Shown here in pieces: positions 6,693 through 14,017 of a DNA stretch of 19,512 bases; the stretch's first letter is position 1, and every line of letters begins with the position of its first letter. This DNA is from Spirochaetaceae bacterium (lineage in GTDB: Bacteria > Spirochaetota > Spirochaetia > DSM-2461): positions 1-19,512 of the forward strand of contig JAEINM010000021.1 in assembly GCA_016342385.1 (NCBI GenBank), in the 5' to 3' direction. Position numbers and translations under genes: made by a program. Below the pieces are notes generated by a model, which did not search any database, was not told where the DNA came from, and saw only the letters and a program-made list of their open reading frames with translations.

Positions 6693-6914
6693 ATGGGAAA
6701 TTGTGAAATAATAGACAGCTGTCCTTTTTTTCTTGATCAGATGGGTGGAGATTCAGATCAGAATAAGGAAATGAAAGAGAAATACTGTAAGAACAATAAC
6801 CTGAATTGTGCCCGTTATATGATAGAAAGCAGTCTTGGGAAAGACAAAACACCAGATGATCTTTTTCCCCATGAGAAAGATAAAGCCTATATGTTTATAG
6901 CACAGAATTCTTAA
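6693..6914 (+). CDS. Small conserved Cys-motif protein (CPFF...YC...CARY)
   Basis: A 73-residue soluble protein with the pattern C4-x5-CPFF, KEKYC, NCARYMI, then DLFPHEKDKA. I recognise the pattern as a widespread small uncharacterised protein, also seen as a tail on signalling proteins; its function is unknown. The four cysteines could ligate a metal. AGAGG lies 7 bases before ATG 6693. A weak promoter-like TTGACT (6619-6624) with AAAAAT 17 bp downstream may drive it. It is monocistronic and ends 10 bp before the convergent outer-membrane protein gene. Confidence 0.75.
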   Translation: MGNCEIIDSCPFFLDQMGGDSDQNKEMKEKYCKNNNLNCARYMIESSLGKDKTPDDLFPHEKDKAYMFIAQNS

Positions 6915-6923
6915 TATTCTCCC

Positions 6924-7505
6924 TTAAAACTCATAATGCAGTTCAACTCCTCCTCCGGCAATATGCCCCGTGGTGTAATCCCTTGAGAATATGGGTGAAT
7001 AAAAAGCCTTGACTCCCGGTATCCATGTGCCCCTTTTCCCTTCCAGAAGGATTCCGGCAGAACCGGTAAGCAGAGGTCCCATAGAGAAGAACGAGGGGCC
7101 GCGATTTTCTGGTGATGAGTTGTAATCAGGTCCATAATGAAAGACAATTCCCAAACCGGCCCCTACAACAAATCCCGGTTTATCACTCATATAAATGCGG
7201 TGTTCATAAGTCACTTGGGGCTCGAACTGAAGCATATTAAAGGCTGCTCCGAAAAGGATGGGTCTTATGACCGGAATGTTTAAGGTCAGTGAGTCTGTTT
7301 CATTGAGCGGAAACCGGATATCCAGGTAGACATCCATAATCGGACCGCCTTTTACGCCGGCAGGTGACCCTACGCACATTCTCACATTATCATACCGGCC
7401 TCCGGCAAGGATATGAAAACCTATTGTTACACTGGTTTCATTCTGAGCAGTCAGTATTCCTGAAATCCCAAAGAATAATATACAAAAAACAATACATACT
7501 TTCAT
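6924..7505 (-). CDS. Predicted outer-membrane beta-barrel protein
   Basis: A 193-residue exported protein. The signal peptide MKVCIVFCILFFGISGILTA precedes a likely cleavage before Q. The mature part alternates hydrophobic and polar residues in strand-like blocks with glycine-rich turns (GPIMDVYLDIRFPL, PGFVVGAGLGIVFHYG) and ends in GGGVELHYEF. The terminal aromatic residue is typical of outer-membrane barrels. I placed the start at Met 7505 because the 39 residues encoded upstream (to 7622) are polar and precede the signal peptide, although no good ribosome binding site is visible at either start. I cannot assign it to a named family. TATAAT on the minus strand at 7637-7632 may be its -10 box. 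Confidence 0.7.
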   Translation of the reverse strand: MKVCIVFCILFFGISGILTAQNETSVTIGFHILAGGRYDNVRMCVGSPAGVKGGPIMDVYLDIRFPLNETDSLTLNIPVIRPILFGAAFNMLQFEPQVTYEHRIYMSDKPGFVVGAGLGIVFHYGPDYNSSPENRGPSFFSMGPLLTGSAGILLEGKRGTWIPGVKAFYSPIFSRDYTTGHIAGGGVELHYEF

Positions 7506-7641
7506 ACCAAAAAGTATAAGCTTGTATTTATTTAAGTTCCACTGTATCGGTGAATTTATTCTCCCTTTCTCTCTATTGAAAAAGGGAGACTCTTTTTTAT
7601 TTTTATTGCAAAACTCCACCATAGAGATTACATTATAAATA

Positions 7642-7655
7642 TGTTCATAAGAACA
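7642..7655. promoter_or_regulatory. Inverted repeat between divergent units
   Basis: TGTTC-ATAA-GAACA lies between the start region of the outer-membrane protein gene (minus) and the ribosome binding site of the 16-codon ORF (plus). It could be an operator or an RNA hairpin; no regulator can be named. Confidence 0.3.
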
Positions 7656-7683
7656 GAATCCTGATCTTGAGGAGGAATAATTT

Positions 7684-7734
7684 ATGAATAACGAGGGTGA
7701 ACCACCAAAACTAGTAGTTTTTTTACAATGTTAA
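7684..7734 (+). CDS. 16-codon ORF with a strong ribosome binding site (possible leader peptide)
   Basis: ATG 7684 is preceded by GAGGAGG (7669-7675) at 8 bases, the best ribosome binding site in the window. The ORF encodes MNNEGEPPKLVVFLQC and stops at TAA 7732-7734. A small hairpin (CTGAAC-TAT-GTTCAG, 7766-7780) and an intrinsic terminator (7787-7820) follow, and the FliK-like gene begins about 25 bp beyond that. It could be a leader peptide of an attenuator, a free micropeptide, or the start of a gene cut off by deletion. I do not recognise the sequence. Confidence 0.45.
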   Translation: MNNEGEPPKLVVFLQC

Positions 7735-7786
7735 TATGATTAAAAATCTTCTTTTGAGGATTAAACTGAACTATGTTCAGAATCAG

Positions 7787-7820
7787 AAAAGCGCAGATCT
7801 TTTGCTTCTGCGCTTTTTTT
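7787..7820 (+). terminator. Intrinsic terminator upstream of the FliK-like gene
   Basis: AAAAGCGCAG (7787-7796) pairs perfectly with CTGCGCTTTT (7808-7817) around an 11-base loop, and the T run extends to 7820. Strong GC core plus seven T's make this a convincing Rho-independent terminator. Confidence 0.85.
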
Positions 7821-7845
7821 AGTAGAAATAGTTCCGGGAGTGTCA

Positions 7846-8637
7846 TTGCGATCGGTGAAAATTAAAAAAAAATCTGATTTATTCCCCTTGGGAACTCAAT
7901 CGGGAATAAAACTCAATGGAAAAACACATCCACAAAATATCTCCAGGGGAATAAAGACAATCCCGCTGAATCAGAACATTAATAAAGTCGTTTATCAGCT
8001 GGATAAAATATCACTTGTTTTAAAAACGCCTTCGCTGATGAAAAGCAGGGAATTAAGACCGGCTATTCCCCCATTACAATCAATTCTGCAGTTGCTCGGA
8101 AAAACATCTATGGACCCTTTGGACGGAAATGTACTTTTAATCGGAAAGTTTATAGAGAACTGGCTTGAAAAATATGGAGACTTTCTTCCGTCAAAATATA
8201 AAAAAGAGCTGAAAGAATTGAGTAATCTGCTTTTTTCCCAAAAACTGGAGGCTCTTGAAGATGAGAATAGTAAGACACTATACAGTTTTGCAGCTGACAA
8301 TAGGGGTAATGATCCCCTTTTAAAAGTTCTGTACAGAAAAGGGAATCAGAATCATCAGGCAGGTCAGGATGACTCTATATCCTGTGTTCTTGAATGTTCT
8401 ACGGAGAATATGGGAAATTTTCGCATTGTTCTGTCAAAGGAAAAGACGCATTATCTCTGTCTTTTTCAGGGGTCTGATAAAAACGGGTGCCGGGAGATTA
8501 GAAAATATCTGCCTGATCTCCGCAGACAACTGGAAGAGAGAGGGCTTGATATCCCTCAGATAAAAGTATCACCCACCGTTGATTCAGTTAATTCAGATGA
8601 CAGTTCTGTAAAAAAGGGGCTCGATTTATGGGGGTAG
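7846..8637 (+). CDS. FliK-like protein (flagellar hook-length control C-terminal fold)
   Basis: About 263 residues. The region GNFRIVLSKEKTHYLCLFQG to YLPDLRRQLEERGLDIPQIKV matches the FliK C-terminal domain pattern. There a beta pair is followed by a helix of the form LxxLRxxLexxGLxl and then a strand; the rest is low-similarity. A homologous pairing of a FliK-like protein with FhlB exists in Bacillus subtilis (ylqG-ylqH), which supports the call. The start is uncertain: GGGAG (7836-7840) suits TTG 7846 (5 bases). GTG 7840 overlaps the ribosome binding site, and GTG 7855 is a third choice. An intrinsic terminator ends about 25 bp upstream, leaving almost no room for a promoter. Its role in flagellar assembly is inferred. 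Confidence 0.65.
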   Translation: MRSVKIKKKSDLFPLGTQSGIKLNGKTHPQNISRGIKTIPLNQNINKVVYQLDKISLVLKTPSLMKSRELRPAIPPLQSILQLLGKTSMDPLDGNVLLIGKFIENWLEKYGDFLPSKYKKELKELSNLLFSQKLEALEDENSKTLYSFAADNRGNDPLLKVLYRKGNQNHQAGQDDSISCVLECSTENMGNFRIVLSKEKTHYLCLFQGSDKNGCREIRKYLPDLRRQLEERGLDIPQIKVSPTVDSVNSDDSSVKKGLDLWG

Positions 8638-8912
8638 GAAAAGGTGCTGCCGCCCTTCGGTGGAATAAGGATAAGGACAGCGTCCCCAGATTAATTGCTG
8701 CAGGAAAGGGTTTCCTGGCAGACCGCATACTGGCATTGGCCAGGGAGGCGGATATTCCCATTGTAGAGGAGGAGCCTCTGGTAAATGTACTCCTCACTAT
8801 GGAGCCCGGTAAGGAAATACCTCCCGAGCTGTTTCAGATCACAGCGGAAATATATGTCTTTCTTATGAAACTGGACGATATACTGGGGAATTCTGATTAC
8901 GGGAATATTTGA
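8628..8912 (+). CDS. fhlB: FhlB, FlhB C-terminal-domain homologue
   Basis: A 94-residue cytoplasmic protein equivalent to the FlhB/YscU C-terminal domain alone. ALRWNKDKDSVPRLIAAGKG corresponds to FlhB residues just after the autocleavage site, and ADRILALAREADIPIVEEEP with IPPELFQITAEIYVFL gives the rest. The NPTH cleavage motif and the four transmembrane helices of FlhB are absent, as is normal for FhlB. In flagellated bacteria FhlB can partly substitute for the cleaved FlhB domain in export switching. It overlaps the FliK-like gene by 10 bp, so the two are translated together. Confidence is high because the conserved K-G, IP and PEL positions all align. Confidence 0.88.
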   Translation: MGVGKGAAALRWNKDKDSVPRLIAAGKGFLADRILALAREADIPIVEEEPLVNVLLTMEPGKEIPPELFQITAEIYVFLMKLDDILGNSDYGNI

Positions 8913-8937
8913 CCGCCGTTCGTTCCTTTATTATACT
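8909..8937 (+). promoter_or_regulatory. Promoter giving a leaderless ptsP mRNA
   Basis: TTGACC (8909-8914), exactly 17 bp, TATACT (8932-8937), each 5 of 6 to consensus. Six bases separate the -10 box from the ATG, so +1 falls on the A at 8944. The -35 box overlaps the fhlB stop codon. Confidence 0.7.
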
Positions 8938-8943
8938 TTAGAG

Positions 8944-11187
8944 ATGATAAATAATCCCTATGGTCCCGCTCTTAAAAAAATTTCACAGAATATAGCCATA
9001 TTTGAATCTTCTGAAGAAGTTGACGGTTTTCTCAAGGAAGCCGTTTCTCTGTTTATGGCTCAGGTCGGTGCAATATTGGGGGCTATTTATATTTATGATG
9101 ATACTGCGAGAGAGCTGGTTTTCCGAGTCGGTTATGATAAGGGGGATTTCTGGGACAGTTTCAGATGCGGTGGTAAAGGTGCCCCCTCCAGATTTTCTCT
9201 CGATGGCAATGAAGTGGGAGAAGCTTTTACTCGGGGAGCTGTCCGATATCTCAATTATGATCTGCCTGAATACCCCTTTAAGTCGAAAATACTCATTCCC
9301 ATATTCAGAGGACCGGAAAAGATAGGAGTTTTCCTGATGGCTCATCAGGAAAAAAAAGCTTTCTGTCCTATTGACCAGGCAGGATTACTACAGGCTGTCT
9401 CTCAATTGGGGGATATGCTGACAGAAGCACTGGTCCTTATAAATCACGAACAAGTCGATGGGGAGATAGTAAATTTCTCTGTGCCCCAGGTTCTCACCGG
9501 AATGAAAACGTCCGAGGGGCTTGCAGAGGGGACAGCTCTACCGGTATGGACTGATATGGATTCTGCTGCAGAGGTCCTGCCTCCTCCCGGTTCCATAGAG
9601 GATGAATCAGCTCTCTTTGAACAGGCCCTTTCTACTTCGCTGCGCCAATTGGAGGAGATTCAGGGATCACAGGCATTTGGAGATGCCGAGATGGTGGCTC
9701 TCATTTTTACGGCCCAGATGTATATGCTCAAAGACAGTAGTTTTATCGAGAAGATGAGAACTCTGATAAAAGCAGGGGAACCGGCATTTGAAGCTGTCAG
9801 GAGAGTCGTCGGCGATTATGCAGACCGGTTTTCCCGTATGTCTGAAGTCAGGCTGGTTGAGAAAGCTCAGGATGTGAGGGATCTGGGCTTCAGGATGATA
9901 ACCAATATGGGGCCGTCCGGGGAAAATGGATTTTCCTATGAGGGAAAGATTGTTCTTTCCCGGCATATTTATCCTTCCGATCTCTACAGACTGGCGGTTG
10001 AAAAGGTTTCCGGTCTTGTCCTCCAGGGCGCCGGAGTTACAGCTCATATTTCCATACTGGCCAGATCTCTGAATCTCCCTGTATTGATCAGTGATGATAA
10101 ATCTTTTCTCTCTATCCCCGAAGGGACTCCACTTCTGCTCGATGCGGGGATGGGACACCTCTATGTTCACCCCGATTATAAAATCCGAAAAGCCGCAGCG
10201 GACCGCCAGAAACTGCTGGAAAAGAACAGAACATTTTATACTCTTAAGGGGCGAACAGCCGATAATGTCGCCGTACGGGTCACCGCCAATATCAATATTC
10301 TCAAGGATGCCAGGGAGGCTGTGCGCCAGGGGGCAGAAGGGATCGGCCTCTATAGAAGTGAATTCCCCTTTATCCTGAAAAATGATTTTCTTTCGGAAGA
10401 ACAGCAATTTCGAATCTACCGTTCCATTGTTGTCAGTCAACCGGGAAAACCGGTCGTTCTGAGAACGGCTGATATCGGAGGAGATAAACTGCTTCAAGGG
10501 AGGAGTGAAGCCGAGAGTAATCCCTTTCTCGGTGTACGTGGTATTCGTTTTTCCCTGGCTCACAGGGAGATGTTCCGCGATCAGCTGAAAGCGATGCTCC
10601 GAGCCGGAGCCGGGGCGGATTTGGGTATTATGCTCCCTATGGTTTCCGATGTTGAAGAAATCCTCCAGGCTAAGGAGGAGATTGCTCTCTGTCTGGACCA
10701 GTTGCATAAGAGGGGTGTCCTCCACAATTCCTCACCTCGTATCGGTGCCATGGTAGAGCTCCCTTCGGCTGCCATGTCTGTGGGAGAACTGGTCGCGGAA
10801 ACAGATTTTCTTTCCATAGGAACAAATGACCTGATAATGTATCTCCTGGCGGTTGACCGAACCAATGAGAATCTGAGTCATCTCTATAGGAGTCATCACC
10901 CGGCCGTTCTGAGAGTTCTGGCAACCATTGCCGAAGAAGCCGGAGACAAGAGGGATGCCCTTTCGGTCTGTGGAGATGTCGCTTCCGATCCACTGCTCTG
11001 TACTTTCTTTGTGGGACTCGGAATCCGGAATCTCAGTGTTTCTCCAGCAAAAGTGGAGCCGGTTAAAGAACAGCTCAGCAGATTTACCCTGGGTGAGATG
11101 GAGCGTATTTCAAAAGATATGCTGAGCATCAGGCGTCAGAAAGATATGGAAAAATATATGGAAGAGTTTGAGAGAAAATACTCATGA
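8944..11187 (+). CDS. ptsP: PtsP: GAF-domain phosphoenolpyruvate-protein phosphotransferase (EI-Ntr)
   Basis: 747 residues, the usual PtsP length. Residues ~15-165 form a GAF domain (IYIYDDTARELVFRVGY ... ILIPIFRGPEKIGVFLM). Enzyme I parts follow. The swivelling domain has the phospho-accepting H368 in GVTAHISILARSLNLPVL. The PEP-binding barrel has GIGLYRSEFPF, RTADIGGDKLL, NPFLGVRGIRF, MLPMVSDVEE, ELPSAAMSVGE, DFLSIGTNDLIMYLLAVDR and the catalytic C676 in VCGDVASDP. It takes phosphate from PEP and passes it to NPr/HPr in the regulatory nitrogen PTS. The GAF domain senses small ligands such as glutamine in studied cases. No NPr or EIIA gene is near. There is no proper ribosome binding site, and a good promoter places +1 on the ATG. 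Confidence 0.95.
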   Translation: MINNPYGPALKKISQNIAIFESSEEVDGFLKEAVSLFMAQVGAILGAIYIYDDTARELVFRVGYDKGDFWDSFRCGGKGAPSRFSLDGNEVGEAFTRGAVRYLNYDLPEYPFKSKILIPIFRGPEKIGVFLMAHQEKKAFCPIDQAGLLQAVSQLGDMLTEALVLINHEQVDGEIVNFSVPQVLTGMKTSEGLAEGTALPVWTDMDSAAEVLPPPGSIEDESALFEQALSTSLRQLEEIQGSQAFGDAEMVALIFTAQMYMLKDSSFIEKMRTLIKAGEPAFEAVRRVVGDYADRFSRMSEVRLVEKAQDVRDLGFRMITNMGPSGENGFSYEGKIVLSRHIYPSDLYRLAVEKVSGLVLQGAGVTAHISILARSLNLPVLISDDKSFLSIPEGTPLLLDAGMGHLYVHPDYKIRKAAADRQKLLEKNRTFYTLKGRTADNVAVRVTANINILKDAREAVRQGAEGIGLYRSEFPFILKNDFLSEEQQFRIYRSIVVSQPGKPVVLRTADIGGDKLLQGRSEAESNPFLGVRGIRFSLAHREMFRDQLKAMLRAGAGADLGIMLPMVSDVEEILQAKEEIALCLDQLHKRGVLHNSSPRIGAMVELPSAAMSVGELVAETDFLSIGTNDLIMYLLAVDRTNENLSHLYRSHHPAVLRVLATIAEEAGDKRDALSVCGDVASDPLLCTFFVGLGIRNLSVSPAKVEPVKEQLSRFTLGEMERISKDMLSIRRQKDMEKYMEEFERKYS

Positions 11188-11882
11188 ATAAAAAGTATCT
11201 CCTCTATGCAGGGATCGTTTTTTTCCTCATCCAGTCCTGCACCTCCTACAGGGGGGCATTTGATGAGACCTCTACAGGCCATAGAATCGCCGCGGTTGGA
11301 GATAGCATCACATATGGTTTTGGAATAGCGAATCGTCCTCAGCATTCTTATCCCGCACAACTGCAGAATAAACTGGGAGATCTTTGGCTGGTCGGTAATT
11401 TTGGAAAAAACGGAGCCACTCTCCTTAAAAGAGGAGATAAACCCTATATATATTCACAGCAGTATAACCATGCTCTGGAATTCATGCCCGACATAGTTAT
11501 TGTAAAGTTAGGGACAAATGATACAAAACCGGAGAACAGGGTGTATCTGAATGAGTTTATACAGGACTATATGGACTTGATTAAGAGCTTTCAGAATCTT
11601 AAGAGTCATCCGGTCATATTCATTGCCTATCCGGTCCCGGCGTTCGGGCACCGGTGGGGCATAGACAACAGGGTCATTACAGATAAAATTATTCCTGCAA
11701 TCGATCGTGTGGCAGAGGAAACCGGTGTGCAGATAATTGATCTATACTCTGCTCTCAGCGATAAAGGATCTCTATACCCCGATGCGATACATCCCGATAG
11801 AGAAGGAGCCGCTATTCTAGCGGAAACTGTTTTTAATAAGCTTTTTGACACTATTCTTCTACTGGAAAGACCGGAGGATTAG
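11184..11882 (+). CDS. SGNH/GDSL-hydrolase lipoprotein
   Basis: A 232-residue predicted lipoprotein with lipobox-like LIQSC (Cys19). The SGNH blocks are all present: GDSITYG with nucleophile Ser41, the block II/III Gly and Asn (NFGKNGAT), GTND, and the C-terminal YPDAIHPDREGA carrying the catalytic Asp and His. The layout matches small lysophospholipase/arylesterase/acetylesterase-type esterases. The substrate cannot be told from sequence, but surface location suggests action on lipids or acetylated glycans. The start ATG overlaps the ptsP stop (ATGA), so it is coupled to ptsP. Its TAG stop interlocks with the stop of the convergent diguanylate cyclase gene. Confidence 0.9.
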   Translation: MNKKYLLYAGIVFFLIQSCTSYRGAFDETSTGHRIAAVGDSITYGFGIANRPQHSYPAQLQNKLGDLWLVGNFGKNGATLLKRGDKPYIYSQQYNHALEFMPDIVIVKLGTNDTKPENRVYLNEFIQDYMDLIKSFQNLKSHPVIFIAYPVPAFGHRWGIDNRVITDKIIPAIDRVAEETGVQIIDLYSALSDKGSLYPDAIHPDREGAAILAETVFNKLFDTILLLERPED

Positions 11883-14017
11883 AGTTTCATCTCTTTTTTA
11901 TGGAGATACATTTTGTTATCAGCTTCTATTTGCAGGTTCTCAAAGGAGATATCGGAATTGTGATATCTTGTGGCCAGTCCCCATGCGGTTGAGGGGAAAA
12001 TCGATAAATCATCTGATATTCTGATCGGATGATTTTTAAAAGAGTCCTCCATTCCCCGGGCTGATTTCAGAGCTCTATCTTCTGTTTTTCCCGTTACAAT
12101 AATTAAAAATTCATCACCACCCATACGGATAAGAATATCATCACGATCAAAATTCTCTTTTAAAACAATGGCGAAAGTTTTTAGAAGTCTGTCTCCCACA
12201 GCATGGCCCCATTTGTCATTGGTTGTTTTTAGATTATTTAAATCGCAGATAATGACAGTTTGAGGGAAACTCCATTTACTAATAAAGGGTTCGACCTTGT
12301 GGTAGAGAAAATGTCTATTGTACAGCTGTGTCATGGGATCACGGTACATCAGCTCTTCCCGCTCCTTCATGCGCTCTTCCGTCATGCGGCTCTCTATAAG
12401 AGCTTTGGCCTGAAAGTAGGCATAGAGGCCGAGAGCTATTAACCCCACTATGAGGAGAACGATAAAAATCAATTGAATGAGGATCTGGTTTTTACTGCTG
12501 TGATGGGGAATCTCATTATATCCATCATTGACGGTTTTTTTCAGATCAATCATATGCATGGCTTTGTTCATTATGGAAACAAGTTCCGGTTTGTTTTTTG
12601 ACACCCCAAAATAGAGTAGAGAATTATAACTGGTCAAACCTTTCATAGACAGATCATACATTTCCCATTCTTCAATAAAATATCTCATGACAGATTTGTT
12701 TTCGATCATGTAATCAGCCTTATTCCTCAGTATGGCTGTCATCGATTCTTTTAATGAATCTGTTATCAGTATTTCTGCATCTATGGCATTCTTCTTCAGC
12801 AATTCTCTGTGCCAGTACCCTTTGACTACGGCAACTCTCTTATGGGATAAACCGTAGATGTCTTCGACCAGGGGACTGTCCCTATGGCCATAAATTTCAT
12901 CTCTTTCCTCACTGAAGGGCTGTGTATAATTAAAATATTCTAACCTGTCAACAGTCTTTGCAATATTCATAATATTAATATTGCCCTTCATGGCTTCATT
13001 GAAGAGAGATTCAAATTCTCCCGAAACCGGAGTGATTTCTATATTGGTAAGATGAGTGATTTCTCTCAATATGGCCGCATTGATTCCTTTGAATACCCCG
13101 TTTTTCAGGTATTCAAAAGGGAGGTAACCTTCAGCAACTCCTACAGTCGCTTTTCCCTCATTCATTATCCAATCGACTTCATCTTTAGTCAGATCCATAA
13201 CTTTGTAGTTGTAGAGGTAGTTTGCGGTTGAAACTTTCTGCTTCAGTTCGATCTCTTTTTCTGTAATAAACTTATTGATTATCGATGCCAGGACGATATT
13301 TTTTTTCTGAACAGACAAAGTCATGTCTGAAGTAAAATTATCCAGAGTTTTTATCTCTTTTATACCGGGGAAATCTTTCAGGTAATCGTATATGACAATG
13401 CCCCCGGATGTTATAAAAGCTTCAATTTCCCCTTTTCCCAGTGCATCCAGAGCGTCATTCTGGCCATGGAATATTACAGGTTTGTAATTTATTCTCTTGT
13501 AGAACTGAGGAAATAGGGAAATGATAACATCTCCTTCAATAAATCCTGTTTTTCTCTCTTCCAGATCACCGACAACATAGATATCATTGTCTTCCTGAGC
13601 CAATAGAGAATAGGGGATCTTGTAAAGGGCGTCGGTAAAGATCATAGTCTCCTTTCTCTCTGCTGTTTCATTAGCGCCGAAGAGAATATCTATTTCTCCG
13701 TTTTGCAGTCCCTTGTATGCCTCTCCCCAGTTTTTATCTTTATCCGGGATGACCGGTATCCCTAAGGATTCTGAGAGAAGTTCTGCTAATTCGATGATAA
13801 AGCCGTATTCCTCTCCATGAAGGTCAAAATATTCCATGCCGGCCTGGGGATCAAATCCCAAAGTTAAAGTCATTTGACGATGTTCATCTAACCAGTCATT
13901 CTGTTCTCTGTTCAGCCATTCCAGGGATGATATATTGAGGGGAAGAAAGCAAATTAATAATATTATGAGCAATCCTTTTTTAATTTCCAGCATATGAATG
14001 AGTATATTCTTTTTCAT
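11879..14017 (-). CDS. Diguanylate cyclase with two periplasmic SBP_bac_3 sensor domains
   Basis: 712 residues. A signal or anchor segment (KKGLLIILLICFLPL) comes first. Two tandem amino-acid-binding-protein-like domains (about 40-270 and 285-510) follow, each opening with a strand such as MTLTLGFDPQAGMEYFD or KATVGVAEGYLPFEYL and containing DILFGANETAER or NIMNIAKTVDR blocks. One helix (LIQLIFIVLLIVGLIALGL) leads to a short linker and a GGDEF domain. The active motif GGDEF is at 633-637, preceded by YRDPMTQLYNRHFL and CDLNNLKTTNDKWGHAVGD. It should make c-di-GMP in response to a periplasmic ligand. The product-inhibition RxxD site reads DRDD, lacking the Arg. I chose ATG 14017 because it shares a base with the upstream stop (TGATG). 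Confidence 0.92.
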   Translation of the reverse strand: MKKNILIHMLEIKKGLLIILLICFLPLNISSLEWLNREQNDWLDEHRQMTLTLGFDPQAGMEYFDLHGEEYGFIIELAELLSESLGIPVIPDKDKNWGEAYKGLQNGEIDILFGANETAERKETMIFTDALYKIPYSLLAQEDNDIYVVGDLEERKTGFIEGDVIISLFPQFYKRINYKPVIFHGQNDALDALGKGEIEAFITSGGIVIYDYLKDFPGIKEIKTLDNFTSDMTLSVQKKNIVLASIINKFITEKEIELKQKVSTANYLYNYKVMDLTKDEVDWIMNEGKATVGVAEGYLPFEYLKNGVFKGINAAILREITHLTNIEITPVSGEFESLFNEAMKGNINIMNIAKTVDRLEYFNYTQPFSEERDEIYGHRDSPLVEDIYGLSHKRVAVVKGYWHRELLKKNAIDAEILITDSLKESMTAILRNKADYMIENKSVMRYFIEEWEMYDLSMKGLTSYNSLLYFGVSKNKPELVSIMNKAMHMIDLKKTVNDGYNEIPHHSSKNQILIQLIFIVLLIVGLIALGLYAYFQAKALIESRMTEERMKEREELMYRDPMTQLYNRHFLYHKVEPFISKWSFPQTVIICDLNNLKTTNDKWGHAVGDRLLKTFAIVLKENFDRDDILIRMGGDEFLIIVTGKTEDRALKSARGMEDSFKNHPIRISDDLSIFPSTAWGLATRYHNSDISFENLQIEADNKMYLHKKEMKL

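Noticed and set aside
7736..7822. 29-codon frame MIKNLLLRIKLN... overlapping the terminator
   Set aside because: It lacks a ribosome binding site and its 3' third is the terminator hairpin and T run.
9667..10725. Long minus-strand open frame of 352 codons inside ptsP
   Set aside because: The plus-strand frame has full enzyme I motifs throughout. The antisense frame shows no domain, signal or ribosome binding site, and is a shadow of codon bias.
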